From the NCBI RefSeq assembly GCF_018919265.1, contig NZ_JAHLQO010000002.1, forward strand, positions 186,001-250,000: a DNA stretch of 64,000 nucleotides, given 5' to 3'. Positions 52,864 through 62,881 of this stretch are shown piece after piece (position 1 is the first letter of the stretch; every line of letters starts with the position of its first letter). The position numbers and the translations under genes were made by a program. This DNA is from Peptoniphilus ovalis. GTDB taxonomy: Bacteria; Bacillota; Clostridia; Tissierellales; Peptoniphilaceae. The notes below the pieces were generated by a model. The model was not told where the DNA came from. It saw nothing but the letters and a program-made list of their open reading frames with translations, and did not search any database.

Positions 52864-53409
52864 ATGACTTCAAGATTACAAGAAAAATATAAAAAAGAAG
52901 TTGTGGGCCACCTAATGGAACGTTTCAATTATAGAAATGTTATGGAAGTACCGAGACTTGAAAAAATTACTATAAACATTGGTATTGGCGAAGCTAAAGA
53001 CAATCCTAAAGCACTTGAAGCTGCAGTAAATGAACTTACAACTATCGCTGGTCAAAAGGCACTTGTAACTCATGCTAGAAAGTCAATTGCAAACTTTAAA
53101 CTTCGTGAAGGTCAAAGCGTTGGTGTAAAAGTTACTCTTAGAGGAGAAAGAATGTATGATTTTCTTGACAAACTTATGAATGTAGCTTTACCAAGAGTAA
53201 GAGACTTCAGAGGAGTTAAGCCAACTGCATTTGATGGTAGAGGAAATTATGCATTAGGACTTAAAGAGCAATTAATCTTCCCTGAAATTGAGTACGATAA
53301 AATCGATCAAATCAGAGGAATGGATATAAATATTGTTACTACTGCAAATACTGATGAAGAAGCTAAAGTATTCCTAGAACAAATGGGAATGCCTTTCGCG
53401 AGAGCTTAG
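52864..53409 (+). CDS. rplE: Ribosomal protein L5
   Basis: A 181-residue protein that binds 5S rRNA and P-site tRNA. It has [38 protein letters not shown] and the [17 protein letters not shown] ending region. Confidence 0.97.
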   Translation: MTSRLQEKYKKEVVGHLMERFNYRNVMEVPRLEKITINIGIGEAKDNPKALEAAVNELTTIAGQKALVTHARKSIANFKLREGQSVGVKVTLRGERMYDFLDKLMNVALPRVRDFRGVKPTAFDGRGNYALGLKEQLIFPEIEYDKIDQIRGMDINIVTTANTDEEAKVFLEQMGMPFARA

Positions 53410-53419
53410 GAGGTACGAA

Positions 53420-53605
53420 GTGGCTAAAAAATCAATGATTGCAAAACAAAAGAGAAAGCAAAAATACTCTTCTCGTGAATATACTAGATGTACAATTTGT
53501 GGAAGACCACACTCTGTATTAAAGAAATACGGAATATGTAGAATATGTTTTAGAGAACTAGCTTATAAGGGACAAATTCCTGGCGTAAGAAAAGCTAGTT
53601 GGTAA
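53420..53605 (+). CDS. rpsN: Ribosomal protein S14 type Z (zinc form)
   Basis: A 61-residue short S14 with the zinc-binding Cys pairs [10 protein letters not shown] and CRICFRE, the form found in most Bacillota. The start is GTG 53420 behind AGGAGG. Confidence 0.96.
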   Translation: MAKKSMIAKQKRKQKYSSREYTRCTICGRPHSVLKKYGICRICFRELAYKGQIPGVRKASW

Positions 53606-53633
53606 GACCTTAGATGAAAGGAGGCAAACTGAT

Positions 53634-54029
53634 ATGATGACAGACCCAATTGCAGATATGCTATCAAGAATTAGAAATGCTAATAGTGCAAGACATACAT
53701 CTGTTGATATTCCTTGTTCAAATATTAAAAAAGAAATCGCAAAGATTCTTCTTGAAGAAGGATACATCAAGGGTTATGATGTTCTTGAAGATGACAAGCA
53801 AGGTATGATTAAAGTTGATTTAAAATATGCTGAATCTGGTGAAAGAGTTATTTCTGGATTAAAGAGAATTTCTAAACCGGGACTTAGAGTTTATGTTAAG
53901 TGCGAAGATGTTCCAAAGGTACTTGGAGGCCTTGGAATAGCTATTATTTCAACATCTAAGGGAATCATTACAGATAAACAAGCTAGAAATGAAGGAGTAG
54001 GCGGAGAAGTAATCTGCTACGTTTGGTAA
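53634..54029 (+). CDS. rpsH: Ribosomal protein S8
   Basis: A 131-residue 16S rRNA-binding protein. It starts [16 protein letters not shown] and ends [14 protein letters not shown] 53634 and ATG 53637 are both possible after AAAGGAGG; the difference is one residue. Confidence 0.96.
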   Translation: MMTDPIADMLSRIRNANSARHTSVDIPCSNIKKEIAKILLEEGYIKGYDVLEDDKQGMIKVDLKYAESGERVISGLKRISKPGLRVYVKCEDVPKVLGGLGIAIISTSKGIITDKQARNEGVGGEVICYVW

Positions 54030-54043
54030 TTTGGAGGTGAAAC

Positions 54044-54580
54044 ATGTCAAGAATTGGCAAAAAACCTATTGAAATCCCAAATGGCGTTGATGTAAAAATT
54101 GACGGCCAAAACGTTACTGTTAAGGGACCAAAGGGTGAATTAACACAATCTTTCGATAAAGATTTAAAAATAGAATTAAATGACGGAGTTCTCACTGTAG
54201 AAAGACCAAATGAAACAAAGAGAATCAAAGCACTTCATGGTCTAACAAGAACTCTAATTGAAAACATGATTATTGGAGTTACTGAAGGTTATAGTAAACA
54301 ACTAGAAATCATCGGTACTGGATATAGAGCAGCTAAAAAAGGTAAGACACTTTCTTTAAACTTAGGATTTTCACATCCACTTGATTTAGAAGATCCTGAA
54401 GGAATTGAAGTTGAAGTTCCTGCACCTAACTCAATAATTATTAGAGGTATAGATAAACAACAAGTTGGAGCTTATGCTGCTTACATTAGAAGATTTAGAG
54501 AACCTGAACCATATAAAGGAAAGGGTATCAAATATATTGACGAATATGTAAGACGTAAAGTAGGAAAAACTGGTAAATAA
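54044..54580 (+). CDS. rplF: Ribosomal protein L6
   Basis: A 178-residue protein near the sarcin-ricin loop, made of two similar domains. It starts [17 protein letters not shown] and ends with [19 protein letters not shown]. Confidence 0.97.
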   Translation: MSRIGKKPIEIPNGVDVKIDGQNVTVKGPKGELTQSFDKDLKIELNDGVLTVERPNETKRIKALHGLTRTLIENMIIGVTEGYSKQLEIIGTGYRAAKKGKTLSLNLGFSHPLDLEDPEGIEVEVPAPNSIIIRGIDKQQVGAYAAYIRRFREPEPYKGKGIKYIDEYVRRKVGKTGK

Positions 54581-54595
54581 GAAAGGAGAATTTAA

Positions 54596-54958
54596 GTGTT
54601 AAAAAGAATTAATAGAAACGAAAACAGACAAAAAAGACACAAAAGACTTAGAAATCATATCTCCGGCACTTCACAAAGACCTAGACTTTCAATCTACAGA
54701 TCTGCGTCACATATTTATGCTCAAATTATAAATGACGAAGTAGGACATACAATTTGTAGTGCTTCTACTCTTGATAAGTCACTTAATTTAGAACAAACTG
54801 GTAATATTGATGCGGCTAAAGCTGTAGGTACTTCTATTGCTAATAAAGCAAAAGAAGCTGGGGTAGACGAAGTTGTATTTGACAGAGGTGGCTATGTATA
54901 CCACGGAAAAGTCAAAGCACTTGCAGAAGCAGCTAGAGAAGCTGGTCTAAAATTCTAA
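54596..54958 (+). CDS. rplR: Ribosomal protein L18
   Basis: A 120-residue 5S rRNA-binding protein. It has [19 protein letters not shown]-like [20 protein letters not shown] and [20 protein letters not shown]. The start is GTG 54596 with AAGGAG upstream. Confidence 0.95.
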   Translation: MLKRINRNENRQKRHKRLRNHISGTSQRPRLSIYRSASHIYAQIINDEVGHTICSASTLDKSLNLEQTGNIDAAKAVGTSIANKAKEAGVDEVVFDRGGYVYHGKVKALAEAAREAGLKF

Positions 54959-54971
54959 GAAGGAGGAAGTA

Positions 54972-55478
54972 ATGGAGCGTTCATTAATAAATGCGGCAGA
55001 ACTTGATCTTGAAGAAAGAGTTGTATCAATCAACAGAGTTGCCAAAACAGTTAAGGGTGGTAGAAACATGAGATTCTCTGCACTTGTAGTTGTTGGTGAT
55101 AGAAACGGACACGTTGGTGTTGGTACAGGTAAAGCTCTTGAAGTTCCTGAAGCAATAAGAAAAGCAACACAAGATGCTAGAAAACACATTATAGAAGTTA
55201 ATCTACTAAATACTTCAATTCCTCATCAAGTAACTGGAATTTATGGAGCTGGTAGAGTATTCTTAAAACCAGCAAGAGAAGGTACAGGAGTTATCGCCGG
55301 TGGAGCTGTGCGTGCTGTATGTGAACTTGCAGGTATCTCTGATATTCGTACAAAGAATATTGGAACTAATAATCCAAGAAATACAGTTAATGCAACTATC
55401 GAAGGTTTAAAACAACTTAAAACTGCAGAATCAGTTGCTAAACTTAGAAATAAATCTGTTGAAGAAATTTTAGGATAG
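54972..55478 (+). CDS. rpsE: Ribosomal protein S5
   Basis: A 168-residue decoding-fidelity protein. It has the N-terminal [20 protein letters not shown] loop and [20 protein letters not shown]. It is the usual neighbour of L18 and L30. Confidence 0.96.
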   Translation: MERSLINAAELDLEERVVSINRVAKTVKGGRNMRFSALVVVGDRNGHVGVGTGKALEVPEAIRKATQDARKHIIEVNLLNTSIPHQVTGIYGAGRVFLKPAREGTGVIAGGAVRAVCELAGISDIRTKNIGTNNPRNTVNATIEGLKQLKTAESVAKLRNKSVEEILG

Positions 55479-55489
55479 GGGGATAAAAT

Positions 55490-55666
55490 ATGAGCACTAT
55501 TAAAATTAAACTTGTAAAAAGCCCTATCGGCAAAATACCTAAACACAAAAGAACAATAAAAGCTCTTGGCCTTAGAAAAATTGGTCAAGTAGTTGAAAAA
55601 AATGACACTCCTCAAATTAGAGGTATGTTAAAAGAAGTTAACTTCATGGTTGAAGTACAAGAATAA
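55490..55666 (+). CDS. rpmD: Ribosomal protein L30
   Basis: A 58-residue protein: [20 protein letters not shown], then [13 protein letters not shown]. It is the usual small gene between rpsE and rplO. ATG 55490 is preceded by AGGGGGAT. Confidence 0.95.
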   Translation: MSTIKIKLVKSPIGKIPKHKRTIKALGLRKIGQVVEKNDTPQIRGMLKEVNFMVEVQE

Positions 55667-55679
55667 GGAGGTGTACCTA

Positions 55680-56129
55680 ATGAAATTACATGACTTAAGA
55701 CCAAATGAGGGTGGCGGAGTTAAAGCCAGAAAAAGAGTAGGTCGTGGAATAGGTTCCGGTACTGGTAAAACTTCTGGTAAAGGTCATAAGGGCCAAAACG
55801 CTAGAAGCGGTGGAGGAGTTAGACCAGGATTTGAAGGTGGTCAAATGCCACTATTTAGACGTCTTCCTAAGAGAGGATTTACTAATATCTTTAAGAAGGA
55901 ATATGCAGTTATTAACGTTTCTGACTTAAATGTATTTGAAAAAGGAACTGAAATCACTCCTGAATTCTTAGTTGAAAACAAATTCATCAAAGCATCTAAA
56001 GCAAAAGACGGCGTTAGAATTTTGGGAGAAGGGGAACTTAATGTTGCACTAACTGTTAAAGCTTCGCATTTCTCAAAATCAGCTAAAGAAAAAATTGAGG
56101 CATGCGGAGGAAAGGCCGAGGTGATCTAA
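55680..56129 (+). CDS. rplO: Ribosomal protein L15
   Basis: A 149-residue protein: [20 protein letters not shown] then [22 protein letters not shown] 55680 lies behind AAGGAGGTG; the upstream frame inside rpmD is not used. Its stop overlaps secY as TAATG. Confidence 0.96.
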   Translation: MKLHDLRPNEGGGVKARKRVGRGIGSGTGKTSGKGHKGQNARSGGGVRPGFEGGQMPLFRRLPKRGFTNIFKKEYAVINVSDLNVFEKGTEITPEFLVENKFIKASKAKDGVRILGEGELNVALTVKASHFSKSAKEKIEACGGKAEVI

Positions 56130-57409
56130 TGCTATCCACATTTAGAAATGCGTGGAAGATAGATAGCCTTCGTAACAAAATGCTTTTCACACTTTTCATG
56201 CTTTTAATATATAGAATTGGATCTCATATTGCTGTTCCTTTTATGAACTCACAAGTTATTTCACAACTTATGAGTGGAGCGAATGGATCAATATTTTCCT
56301 TCCTTGACTTAATGGCAGGAGGAAACTTTAGAAGATTTACAATTTTTGCTGCTAACATTTATCCATATGTTACAGCTTCTATCATTCTTCAGCTTTTAAC
56401 AATAGCTATTCCTTCCTTGGAATCTCTTGCAAAAGAAGGAGAAACTGGTAGAAAGGCAATTGCAAAATACACTAGATATTTAGCAATTGTTATTGCACTT
56501 ATCCAAGCAATTGGATACACTTTTGGACTATTTAAAGATGCTGTTAATGCAACTAGTCCAATTGAATATGTTACTATTATCCTTTCAATTGTAGCAGGTA
56601 CTGCAATTTTGATTTGGATAGGAGAGCAAATTACAGAACATGGAATTGGAAATGGTATTTCAATATTAATTTTTGCAGGTATTGTGGCAAGATTTCCACT
56701 TGACATCGCTCAATCAGTGGCACTTGTACGTGCTGGAAAATCAAGCCCAATATTCTTAGTACTTTTCTTAGTTGTTGCAATTGCAATTGTTGTTTTTGTA
56801 GTAACATTAACAGAAGGTGAAAGAAGAATACCTGTACAATATGCAAAAAGAGTAGTAGGTAGAAAAATGTATGGTGGACAATCCACTCATATTCCAATCA
56901 AAGTTTTAATGACTGGTGTAATGCCTATTATCTTTGCAAACTCACTAATGGCTATTCCAGCAACTATTGGAATGTTCACTAGTGAATCTACAAGAAATTG
57001 GATTGAAAAATGGTTTACTCCAGCTGGAGGACCAGGAGTTGTGCTTTATGTAGTTTTAACTGTAATTTTAATTATATTCTTCACATTCTTCTACACTACA
57101 ATTCAATTTAATACAGTAGAATATTCAAAGAATTTACAAGCTAACGGCGGATTTATCGCTGGTATCAGAGCAGGTAAGCCAACAAGTGATTATTTATCAA
57201 GAACTTTAAATAGATTAGTTCTACCGGGAGCAATTGCACTATCAATACTTGCAGTTCTTCCAACAATTTTAACAAAGATTTCAGGACTTCAATTTAACTA
57301 TGGTGGTACATCAATTATCATCGTTGTAGGTGTTGTACTTGAAATCCACAGAGTGTTAGAACAACAACTTATTATGAGAAATTATCGCGGTTTCTTAAAG
57401 AACAAATAG
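56129..57409 (+). CDS. secY: Preprotein translocase subunit SecY
   Basis: The 426-residue channel protein of the Sec translocon with ten transmembrane helices. It starts FRNAWKIDSLRNKMLFTLFM, the plug/TM2 region has SIFSFLDLMAGGNF, and the cytoplasmic loop has YAKRVVGRKMYGGQSTHIP. I set ATG 56129, translationally coupled to rplO; SecE is encoded at 26504. Confidence 0.97.
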   Translation: MLSTFRNAWKIDSLRNKMLFTLFMLLIYRIGSHIAVPFMNSQVISQLMSGANGSIFSFLDLMAGGNFRRFTIFAANIYPYVTASIILQLLTIAIPSLESLAKEGETGRKAIAKYTRYLAIVIALIQAIGYTFGLFKDAVNATSPIEYVTIILSIVAGTAILIWIGEQITEHGIGNGISILIFAGIVARFPLDIAQSVALVRAGKSSPIFLVLFLVVAIAIVVFVVTLTEGERRIPVQYAKRVVGRKMYGGQSTHIPIKVLMTGVMPIIFANSLMAIPATIGMFTSESTRNWIEKWFTPAGGPGVVLYVVLTVILIIFFTFFYTTIQFNTVEYSKNLQANGGFIAGIRAGKPTSDYLSRTLNRLVLPGAIALSILAVLPTILTKISGLQFNYGGTSIIIVVGVVLEIHRVLEQQLIMRNYRGFLKNK

Positions 57410-57419
57410 GAGGCATTAT

Positions 57420-58061
57420 ATGAAGTTAGTTATATTGGGACCTCCAGGTGCTGGAAAAGGCACACAAGCTGAATCAATTGTAAAAAAATACAATGTTCCA
57501 CATATTTCAACTGGAGATATCTTTAGAGAAAATATAAAGAATGATACAGAACTTGGAAAAAAAGCAAAATCTTATATGGACAAGGGTCTATTAGTTCCAG
57601 ACGAACTTGTTATTGAACTTGTTGAAGATAGACTTAACAAAGACGATGCAAAAGACGGATTTTTATTAGATGGCTTCCCAAGAACTGTTGCTCAAGGAGT
57701 TAGCTTAGATTCTATATTAGATAAAAATAATGAAAAGCTGACAAAAGTAATTAATATTAATGTAGATCCAGAGATATTAATTGAAAGAGCAGTAGGTAGA
57801 AGAATATGTAAGTCTTGTGGTGCAACTTATCACGTAGCGTTTAATCCTCCTAAAGAAGAGGGTATATGTGATAAAGACGGCACAAAGTTAATCCAAAGAG
57901 ATGACGATGTTGAAGAAACTGTAAGAACTAGAATTTCTGTATACTTTGATCAAACTGCACCATTAATTGATTATTACAAAGCGCAAGGTCTTTTAATGGA
58001 CATTGATGGTTCACAAAATATTGATAAGGTATTTGAAGATATAGTAAGCGGTCTCGAATAA
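57420..58061 (+). CDS. adk: Adenylate kinase
   Basis: A 213-residue enzyme that interconverts 2 ADP with ATP and AMP. The P-loop GPPGAGKGTQ is at residues 7-16 and the LLDGFPRTVAQ block follows. The long LID domain holds a zinc site, CKSCG and CDKDG, in which Asp replaces the fourth Cys, as in several Bacillota. In this family map normally follows adk; here it does not. Confidence 0.97.
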   Translation: MKLVILGPPGAGKGTQAESIVKKYNVPHISTGDIFRENIKNDTELGKKAKSYMDKGLLVPDELVIELVEDRLNKDDAKDGFLLDGFPRTVAQGVSLDSILDKNNEKLTKVININVDPEILIERAVGRRICKSCGATYHVAFNPPKEEGICDKDGTKLIQRDDDVEETVRTRISVYFDQTAPLIDYYKAQGLLMDIDGSQNIDKVFEDIVSGLE

Positions 58062-58063
58062 TA

Positions 58064-58318
58064 ATGGATAATACATTAGGTCTTTTGAAAGGACAGATTG
58101 TAAGATCCAAAAAAGGCAGAGATGAGGGCAAGGTTTTTGTCATTTCAGAAGTTATTGACAAAGACTACCTCTTTCTAGTAGATGGAAAACTTAGAAAGCT
58201 AGATCGACCAAAAAAGAAGAAGGTAAAGCATCTTTATATCTACAATAGCTTCATTGATCTTGATGTTAAGGATTTAAATGACAGTTATATTAGAAAGAAA
58301 CTTTTACCTTATAGCTAA
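58064..58318 (+). CDS. KOW-domain protein, L14e/L6e/L27e-like
   Basis: An 84-residue basic protein with a KOW motif (GQIVRSKKGRDEGKVFVISE) and a basic stretch KLRKLDRPKKKKVKHLYIYN. Clostridia commonly encode it between adk or map and infA. It probably binds RNA and may be a ribosome-associated factor; no function is established. It starts two bases after adk. Confidence 0.8.
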   Translation: MDNTLGLLKGQIVRSKKGRDEGKVFVISEVIDKDYLFLVDGKLRKLDRPKKKKVKHLYIYNSFIDLDVKDLNDSYIRKKLLPYS

Positions 58319-58336
58319 AGGAGGATCCTTAAAAAT

Positions 58337-58555
58337 ATGGCTAAAGAAGATGTAATTGAAGTTGAGGGCGTTGTTGTAGACGCACTGCCAAATACACATT
58401 TCAAGGTTGAACTTGAAAATGGACATATCATACTTGCTCATATTTCGGGTAAATTGAGAATGAATTATATTAGAATTCTTCCTGGTGATAAGGTGACAGT
58501 TGAGCTTTCACCTTATGATCTTACAAGAGGAAGAATAACTTGGAGAAAGAAATAA
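58337..58555 (+). CDS. infA: Translation initiation factor IF-1
   Basis: A 72-residue OB-fold protein that occupies the 30S A site during initiation. It has [39 protein letters not shown] and [11 protein letters not shown]. Confidence 0.97.
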   Translation: MAKEDVIEVEGVVVDALPNTHFKVELENGHIILAHISGKLRMNYIRILPGDKVTVELSPYDLTRGRITWRKK

Positions 58556-58580
58556 TATCCTAGATTAGGAGGCATTATAA

Positions 58581-58694
58581 ATGAAAGTAAGACCATCTGT
58601 AAAGAAGATGTGCGAAAAGTGCAAAATCATTAAGAGAAACGGAAGAGTAATGGTAATTTGCGAAAATCCAAAGCATAAACAAAGACAGGGATAA
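58581..58694 (+). CDS. rpmJ: Ribosomal protein L36
   Basis: A 37-residue zinc-binding protein, [20 protein letters not shown] then [13 protein letters not shown], with three Cys and a His as ligands. ATG 58581 follows AGGAGG. Confidence 0.97.
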   Translation: MKVRPSVKKMCEKCKIIKRNGRVMVICENPKHKQRQG

Positions 58695-58705
58695 GGGAGG
58701 TAATT

Positions 58706-59068
58706 ATGGCTAGAATTTCTGGTGTAGACTTACCTAGAGAAAAGAGAGTTGAAATTGGACTAACTTATATCTATGGTATTGGAAAACCTAGATCTCAAGA
58801 AATTTTAACTAATGCTGGTGTTGATTTTGACACTAGAGTTAAAGATTTAACTGAAGCGGAACTTGCAGCTATAAGAGAACAAATAGATAAATACCACGTT
58901 GAAGGGGATTTACGTCGTGATGTTGCTATGAACATTAAAAGACTAAGAGAAATCAACTGCTACCGTGGAAGAAGACATAGAGCTGGTCTTCCTGTAAGGG
59001 GACAAAAGACTAAGACTAATGCAAGGACTAGAAAAGGTCCTAAAAAACTTGTTACTAAGAAGAAGTAA
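58706..59068 (+). CDS. rpsM: Ribosomal protein S13
   Basis: A 120-residue head protein that bridges to L5 and P-site tRNA. It starts [20 protein letters not shown] and has the C-terminal [17 protein letters not shown]. Confidence 0.97.
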   Translation: MARISGVDLPREKRVEIGLTYIYGIGKPRSQEILTNAGVDFDTRVKDLTEAELAAIREQIDKYHVEGDLRRDVAMNIKRLREINCYRGRRHRAGLPVRGQKTKTNARTRKGPKKLVTKKK

Positions 59069-59080
59069 GGGGGGACTTAA

Positions 59081-59476
59081 ATGGCTAAAAAACAAAGAGC
59101 TACTCGTGTAAAAAGACGTGTGCGTAAAAACATTGAAAAAGGTGAAGCTCATATAGCTTCAACATTTAACAATACTATGGTTACTCTTACTGATATCAAC
59201 GGTAATGTAATATCCTGGGCAAGTGCAGGACAACTTGGTTTTAGAGGATCAAGAAAGTCAACTCCTTTTGCAGCTCAAGAAGCAGCACAAGAAGCTGCTG
59301 AAAAAGCAAAAGAACATGGACTAAAAAGTGTTGATGTATACGTTAAGGGTCCAGGTTCTGGAAGAGAAGCTGCGATTAGATCTCTTCAAGCCTCAGGTCT
59401 TGAAGTAACTATGATTAAAGACGTTACTCCAATTCCTCACAATGGATGTAGACCACCAAAACGTAGAAGAGTGTAA
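59081..59476 (+). CDS. rpsK: Ribosomal protein S11
   Basis: A 131-residue platform protein near the E site. It has [20 protein letters not shown] and ends [13 protein letters not shown]-like ([14 protein letters not shown]). It is followed directly by rpoA; rpsD, which usually separates them, is absent. Confidence 0.97.
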   Translation: MAKKQRATRVKRRVRKNIEKGEAHIASTFNNTMVTLTDINGNVISWASAGQLGFRGSRKSTPFAAQEAAQEAAEKAKEHGLKSVDVYVKGPGSGREAAIRSLQASGLEVTMIKDVTPIPHNGCRPPKRRRV

Positions 59477-59503
59477 ACTATTTAATCGAGAAGGAGGGTA
59501 CCC

Positions 59504-60451
59504 ATGATTGAAATTGAAAAACCTAGAATTAGTATTGAAGAATTAGATGAATCAGGTATATATGGTAAGTTTGTAGTTGAACCATTAGAAGCTGGCTTTG
59601 GTATCACTATTGGAAATTCCTTAAGAAGAGTGCTACTTTCCTCTCTACCAGGTGCAGCTGTATCATTTATCAATATACGTGGTGTAGAACATGAATTTGA
59701 TACTATTCCAGGAGTATTGGAAGATGTACCTGAAATAGTTTTAAATATTAAATCTATAGTTTTAAAGATGACTGAAGATGAGCCTGTAAAACTAATTATT
59801 GAAAAATCTGGAAAGGGTGAAATTAAAGCTTCTGATATTGAGCTTGAACCTCATGTAGAAATTATTAACCCTGACCAACACATTGCAACTTTAAATGAAG
59901 ATGCTGATGTGTATATTGAAATGATGGTTGAAAAGGGAAGAGGATACGAACCTTCAGAACTTAAAAAGGATGAAATATCTGAAATTGGAGTTATTCCAAT
60001 GGATTCTAACTACACTCCTGTTGAAAAAGTAAACTGGAAAGTTGAAAACACAAGAGTTGGTCAAAGAACAGATTATGATAGACTAATCCTTGAAGTTACT
60101 ACTAATGGTTCTATGAAAGCTGATGAAGCTACATCTCTTGCGGCAAAAATCCTCACAGAGCATCTTGAACTCTTCATTGGACTCAAAGAACATGTTGGCG
60201 AAATCAATTTGATGGTTGAAAAAGAAGAGGATCAAAAAGAAAAAGTTCTTGAAATGACAGTTGAAGAATTAGATCTTTCTGTAAGATCATTTAACTGCTT
60301 AAAGAGAGCTGGAATAAATAGCGTTGAGGAACTAACTAATAAAACAGAAAGCGAAATGATGAAGGTTAGAAATCTTGGAAAGAAATCTCTACAAGAAGTA
60401 ACTGAAAAGCTTGATGAATTAGGACTTAGCCTCAAAGCTGAAGAAGAATAA
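59504..60451 (+). CDS. rpoA: RNA polymerase alpha subunit
   Basis: A 315-residue subunit that dimerises to start polymerase assembly. The N-terminal domain has [20 protein letters not shown]; the C-terminal domain (from about residue 245) has [20 protein letters not shown], which contacts DNA and activators. Confidence 0.97.
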   Translation: MIEIEKPRISIEELDESGIYGKFVVEPLEAGFGITIGNSLRRVLLSSLPGAAVSFINIRGVEHEFDTIPGVLEDVPEIVLNIKSIVLKMTEDEPVKLIIEKSGKGEIKASDIELEPHVEIINPDQHIATLNEDADVYIEMMVEKGRGYEPSELKKDEISEIGVIPMDSNYTPVEKVNWKVENTRVGQRTDYDRLILEVTTNGSMKADEATSLAAKILTEHLELFIGLKEHVGEINLMVEKEEDQKEKVLEMTVEELDLSVRSFNCLKRAGINSVEELTNKTESEMMKVRNLGKKSLQEVTEKLDELGLSLKAEEE

Positions 60452-60463
60452 GAGGAGGGCATT

Positions 60464-60805
60464 ATGGCAAAAAATAGAAAACTTGGCCGTAATTCAAGTC
60501 ATAGACGTGCAATGCTTAGAAACCTTGTGACTGACCTTTTAGACAATGGTAGAATTAAAACTACTCACACTAGAGCAAAGGAAATTCAAAAGATTGCAGA
60601 TCGTATGATTACACTTGGTAAAAGAGGCGATCTTCACGCAAGAAGACAAGCATTATCATATTTATACTCTGAAGATGTTGTAACTAAATTATTCTCAGAA
60701 CTTTCTGAAAAGTATGCTGATAGAAATGGTGGTTACACTAGAGTATTAAAAGTAGGTCCAAGACGTGGAGACGGTGCTGAAGTATCAATTATAGAATTAG
60801 TATAA
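60464..60805 (+). CDS. rplQ: Ribosomal protein L17
   Basis: A 113-residue protein: [20 protein letters not shown] then [20 protein letters not shown]. It is the last gene of the ribosomal superoperon; a terminator starts on the base after its stop. Confidence 0.97.
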   Translation: MAKNRKLGRNSSHRRAMLRNLVTDLLDNGRIKTTHTRAKEIQKIADRMITLGKRGDLHARRQALSYLYSEDVVTKLFSELSEKYADRNGGYTRVLKVGPRRGDGAEVSIIELV

Positions 60806-60833
60806 GGAAATCCAATGGGGTTTCCTTTTTTTA
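60806..60833 (+). terminator. Terminator of the ribosomal superoperon
   Basis: GGAAATCC-AAT-GGGGTTTCC followed by T8. Confidence 0.9.
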
Positions 60834-60864
60834 TACCCATTGATATAATAATTTTGGTGATAAT

Positions 60865-61761
60865 ATGATAAATGTAGTTGGGCTTGGATCAACTGATTAT
60901 AAAGATCTTACAATAGAAGCATTAAATATTTTAAAAAATGGAAAGGAAAACTTTTTAAGAACAGATAGACATGAATCTGTTAAATATATAAAAGAAAATA
61001 AGATTGAGTACAAATCTTTTGATTACTTATACGATGAGCTGGAAAGCTTCGATGAAGTTTATAATAAAATTGTTGAAATTTTAATAGATGAGTCAAAATA
61101 TAAAGATATAAATTATTTTGTACCAGGTCATCCTCTTGTTGCAGAAAAGACTGTAAAGCTACTGATAGAAAAAAATGTTCATATTAATCTTGTAAATGGA
61201 ATTTCTTTTATAGAGCCAGTTCTTGCAGCAGTAGGTCGTGATGCAGTGGATGGATTATTGTTTTTAGATTCAGATGCAAAGAGATTTGATTTTGACACAA
61301 GTAAAGACATTTTAATAACTCAAGTTTATAATAATAGAATCGCATCGGATTTATCTTTAAATCTTCAAGAAACTTATGATGAAATGCATAAGGCTTTTAT
61401 AATTACTGATGCAGGTTTAAAGTCACAAGAAGTTGTAGAGACTGAGATTTATAAACTTCCAAGATTTGATATGTACAACCATCAATCATGTGTCTATGTG
61501 CCAAGATCAGATGACATTGATTTCAACAAGATTTTAAGAAAACTAAATATAGAAACAGAAAATGAAAATCTAGATGAAGAAAGTTTTGAAAAGTTAAAAG
61601 ATAAGATTATAAATCTTTCGAAAAATATAAATTTTGACAGCGAAGATGAGATTAACGATATAATAGTTAATTGTTTAATTATACTTTTATTAAAAGACAA
61701 TGAAGGTTATATAAATTTTAGAGAAAATCTTAAAGAAATTAATAAAAATTGGATAAAATAG
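60865..61761 (+). CDS. YabN-like tetrapyrrole-methylase-fold protein, MazG part degenerate
   Basis: A 298-residue protein. Residues 1-200 match the SAM-dependent tetrapyrrole methylase fold found at the N-terminus of YabN/MazG proteins: INVVGLGSTD, FVPGHPLVAEKTVKLL and NGISFIEPVLAAVGRDAV. In YabN a full MazG NTP pyrophosphohydrolase of about 200 residues follows. Here only about 80 residues remain, with DSEDEINDIIVNCLIILLL but no ExxE...ExxD-type active site that I can see. The NTPase activity is therefore probably lost. It sits just upstream of hup and rqcP, the usual yabN neighbourhood. Confidence 0.75.
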   Translation: MINVVGLGSTDYKDLTIEALNILKNGKENFLRTDRHESVKYIKENKIEYKSFDYLYDELESFDEVYNKIVEILIDESKYKDINYFVPGHPLVAEKTVKLLIEKNVHINLVNGISFIEPVLAAVGRDAVDGLLFLDSDAKRFDFDTSKDILITQVYNNRIASDLSLNLQETYDEMHKAFIITDAGLKSQEVVETEIYKLPRFDMYNHQSCVYVPRSDDIDFNKILRKLNIETENENLDEESFEKLKDKIINLSKNINFDSEDEINDIIVNCLIILLLKDNEGYINFRENLKEINKNWIK

Positions 61762-61830
61762 AGCTTTTTTTAAAATTTATGTAGAAAATAATAAGAAGTT
61801 GAGTTATAATTGTAACAGTATTAGTTAAGG

Positions 61831-61849
61831 TCCTTTGGGCAACCAAAGG
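61831..61849 (+). promoter_or_regulatory. Hairpin in the hup leader
   Basis: CCTTTGG-GCAA-CCAAAGG forms a perfect stem with a GNRA tetraloop, about 50 bases before the HU start. A TATAAT at 61805-61810 marks the promoter. The hairpin has no T tail, so it is more likely a stabiliser or binding site than a terminator. Confidence 0.6.
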
Positions 61850-61896
61850 CATTTCTAATAAATACATTAGAAAAAATTCTTCAAGGAGGATATAAT

Positions 61897-62175
61897 ATGA
61901 ACAAATCAGAATTAGTAGCAAGTATTGCAGAAAAATCAGGTCTTACTAAAAAAGACGCTGAAATGGCTCTTAACGGATTCTTATCTTCAGTTCAAGAAGC
62001 TCTTGCAGATGGTGAAAAAGTACAATTAGTTGGCTTTGGAACTTTTGAAGTTAGACAAAGAAAAGCAAGAGAAGGAAGAAACCCAAGAAATCCAGAAGAA
62101 GTTATTAAAATTCCTGCATCTAAAGCACCAGTATTCAGATCAGGTAAAGCTCTTAAAGAAGCTGTAAACAAATAA
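61897..62175 (+). CDS. hup: HU-family DNA-binding protein
   Basis: A 92-residue nucleoid protein that bends DNA as a dimer. It starts MNKSELVASIAEKSGLTKKD, and the DNA-binding arm has GRNPRNPEEVIKIPASKAPV. It lies between yabN-like and rqcP genes, as in other Bacillota. Strong AAGGAGG. Confidence 0.97.
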   Translation: MNKSELVASIAEKSGLTKKDAEMALNGFLSSVQEALADGEKVQLVGFGTFEVRQRKAREGRNPRNPEEVIKIPASKAPVFRSGKALKEAVNK

Positions 62176-62184
62176 GAAAAGAGG

Positions 62185-62207
62185 AAGGCAAGAGCCTTCT
62201 TTTTTTA
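62185..62207 (+). terminator. Terminator of hup
   Basis: AAGGC-AAGA-GCCTT followed by CT8. Confidence 0.8.
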
Positions 62208-62272
62208 TACACAAATTGCCTTTAGTATTGAATTTTTCGCCTATTAATGATATATTCTTAGTGGAGTGAATT

Positions 62273-62512
62273 ATGAGATTAGACAAATATTTAAAAAACT
62301 CAAGGCTTATAAAAAGACGTACAGTTGCAAAAGAAGCTTGCGAAAAGGGACTTGTTAAATTAAATGACAAAGTCGCAAAGCCAGCTGACGAAGTTAATAT
62401 AGACGATATAATATCTTTAAAACTTGGAGAAAGAGAAATAAATGTAAAGGTCACTGATGTTTCCGATGTCAATAGCAAAAAGGATGCAGCGACTTTATAT
62501 GAAAGAATGTAA
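62273..62512 (+). CDS. rqcP: S4-domain ribosome quality-control factor RqcP
   Basis: A 79-residue S4 RNA-binding protein (YabO/RqcP; Hsp15-like). RqcP acts with RqcH in adding alanine tails to peptides on stalled 50S subunits. It has MRLDKYLKNSRLIKRRTVAK, KGLVKLNDKVAKPADEV and the ending DAATLYERM. It is directly followed by a DivIC-like gene, the conserved yabO-divIC order. Confidence 0.88.
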   Translation: MRLDKYLKNSRLIKRRTVAKEACEKGLVKLNDKVAKPADEVNIDDIISLKLGEREINVKVTDVSDVNSKKDAATLYERM

Positions 62513-62531
62513 GTTAGATAGAGGAGATTTT

Positions 62532-62867
62532 ATGAATACTAGGAGAAGAAAATTTCCAATAGCCCTAGCAATTATAATTTTAATTACAGTAATATATGGT
62601 TCAGTTGTAATTGGAAATCAAATTTCAATTAGAAATCAAAAATTAGAAATTATTTCAAAAAATAAGGAGACTATTTCAAATTTAAAAGTTGATATAGATA
62701 ATTTAAACGAAGAAATTGAAAATTCATCTTCTTCTGATTTTGTTGAAAAGGTTGCAAGGGAAGAACTTGGCATGGTTAAACCTAGAGAGATTGTCTATGT
62801 TGATAAGAGCATGCAGTCAAATAATAATAATAATAATAATAAAAATGAAAATGATTTAAATAACTAG
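62532..62867 (+). CDS. divIC: Septum formation initiator, DivIC/FtsB-like
   Basis: A 111-residue single-pass membrane protein with a short basic N-terminus, a membrane helix (about residues 9-27) and a coiled coil (about 31-62, NQKLEIISKNKETISNLKVD). It then has the family's AREELGMVKPREIVYV. The C-terminus ends in a run of Asn coded by repeated AAT. It takes part in the divisome at the septum. ATG 62532 follows GAGGAG. Confidence 0.85.
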   Translation: MNTRRRKFPIALAIIILITVIYGSVVIGNQISIRNQKLEIISKNKETISNLKVDIDNLNEEIENSSSSDFVEKVAREELGMVKPREIVYVDKSMQSNNNNNNNKNENDLNN

Positions 62868-62881
62868 GAGGAATTAAAATT

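Noticed and set aside
62819-62840. AAT trinucleotide repeat as a phase-variation switch in the divIC-like gene
   Set aside because: Changes by three bases keep the frame, so it can only alter the number of Asn residues near the C-terminus.
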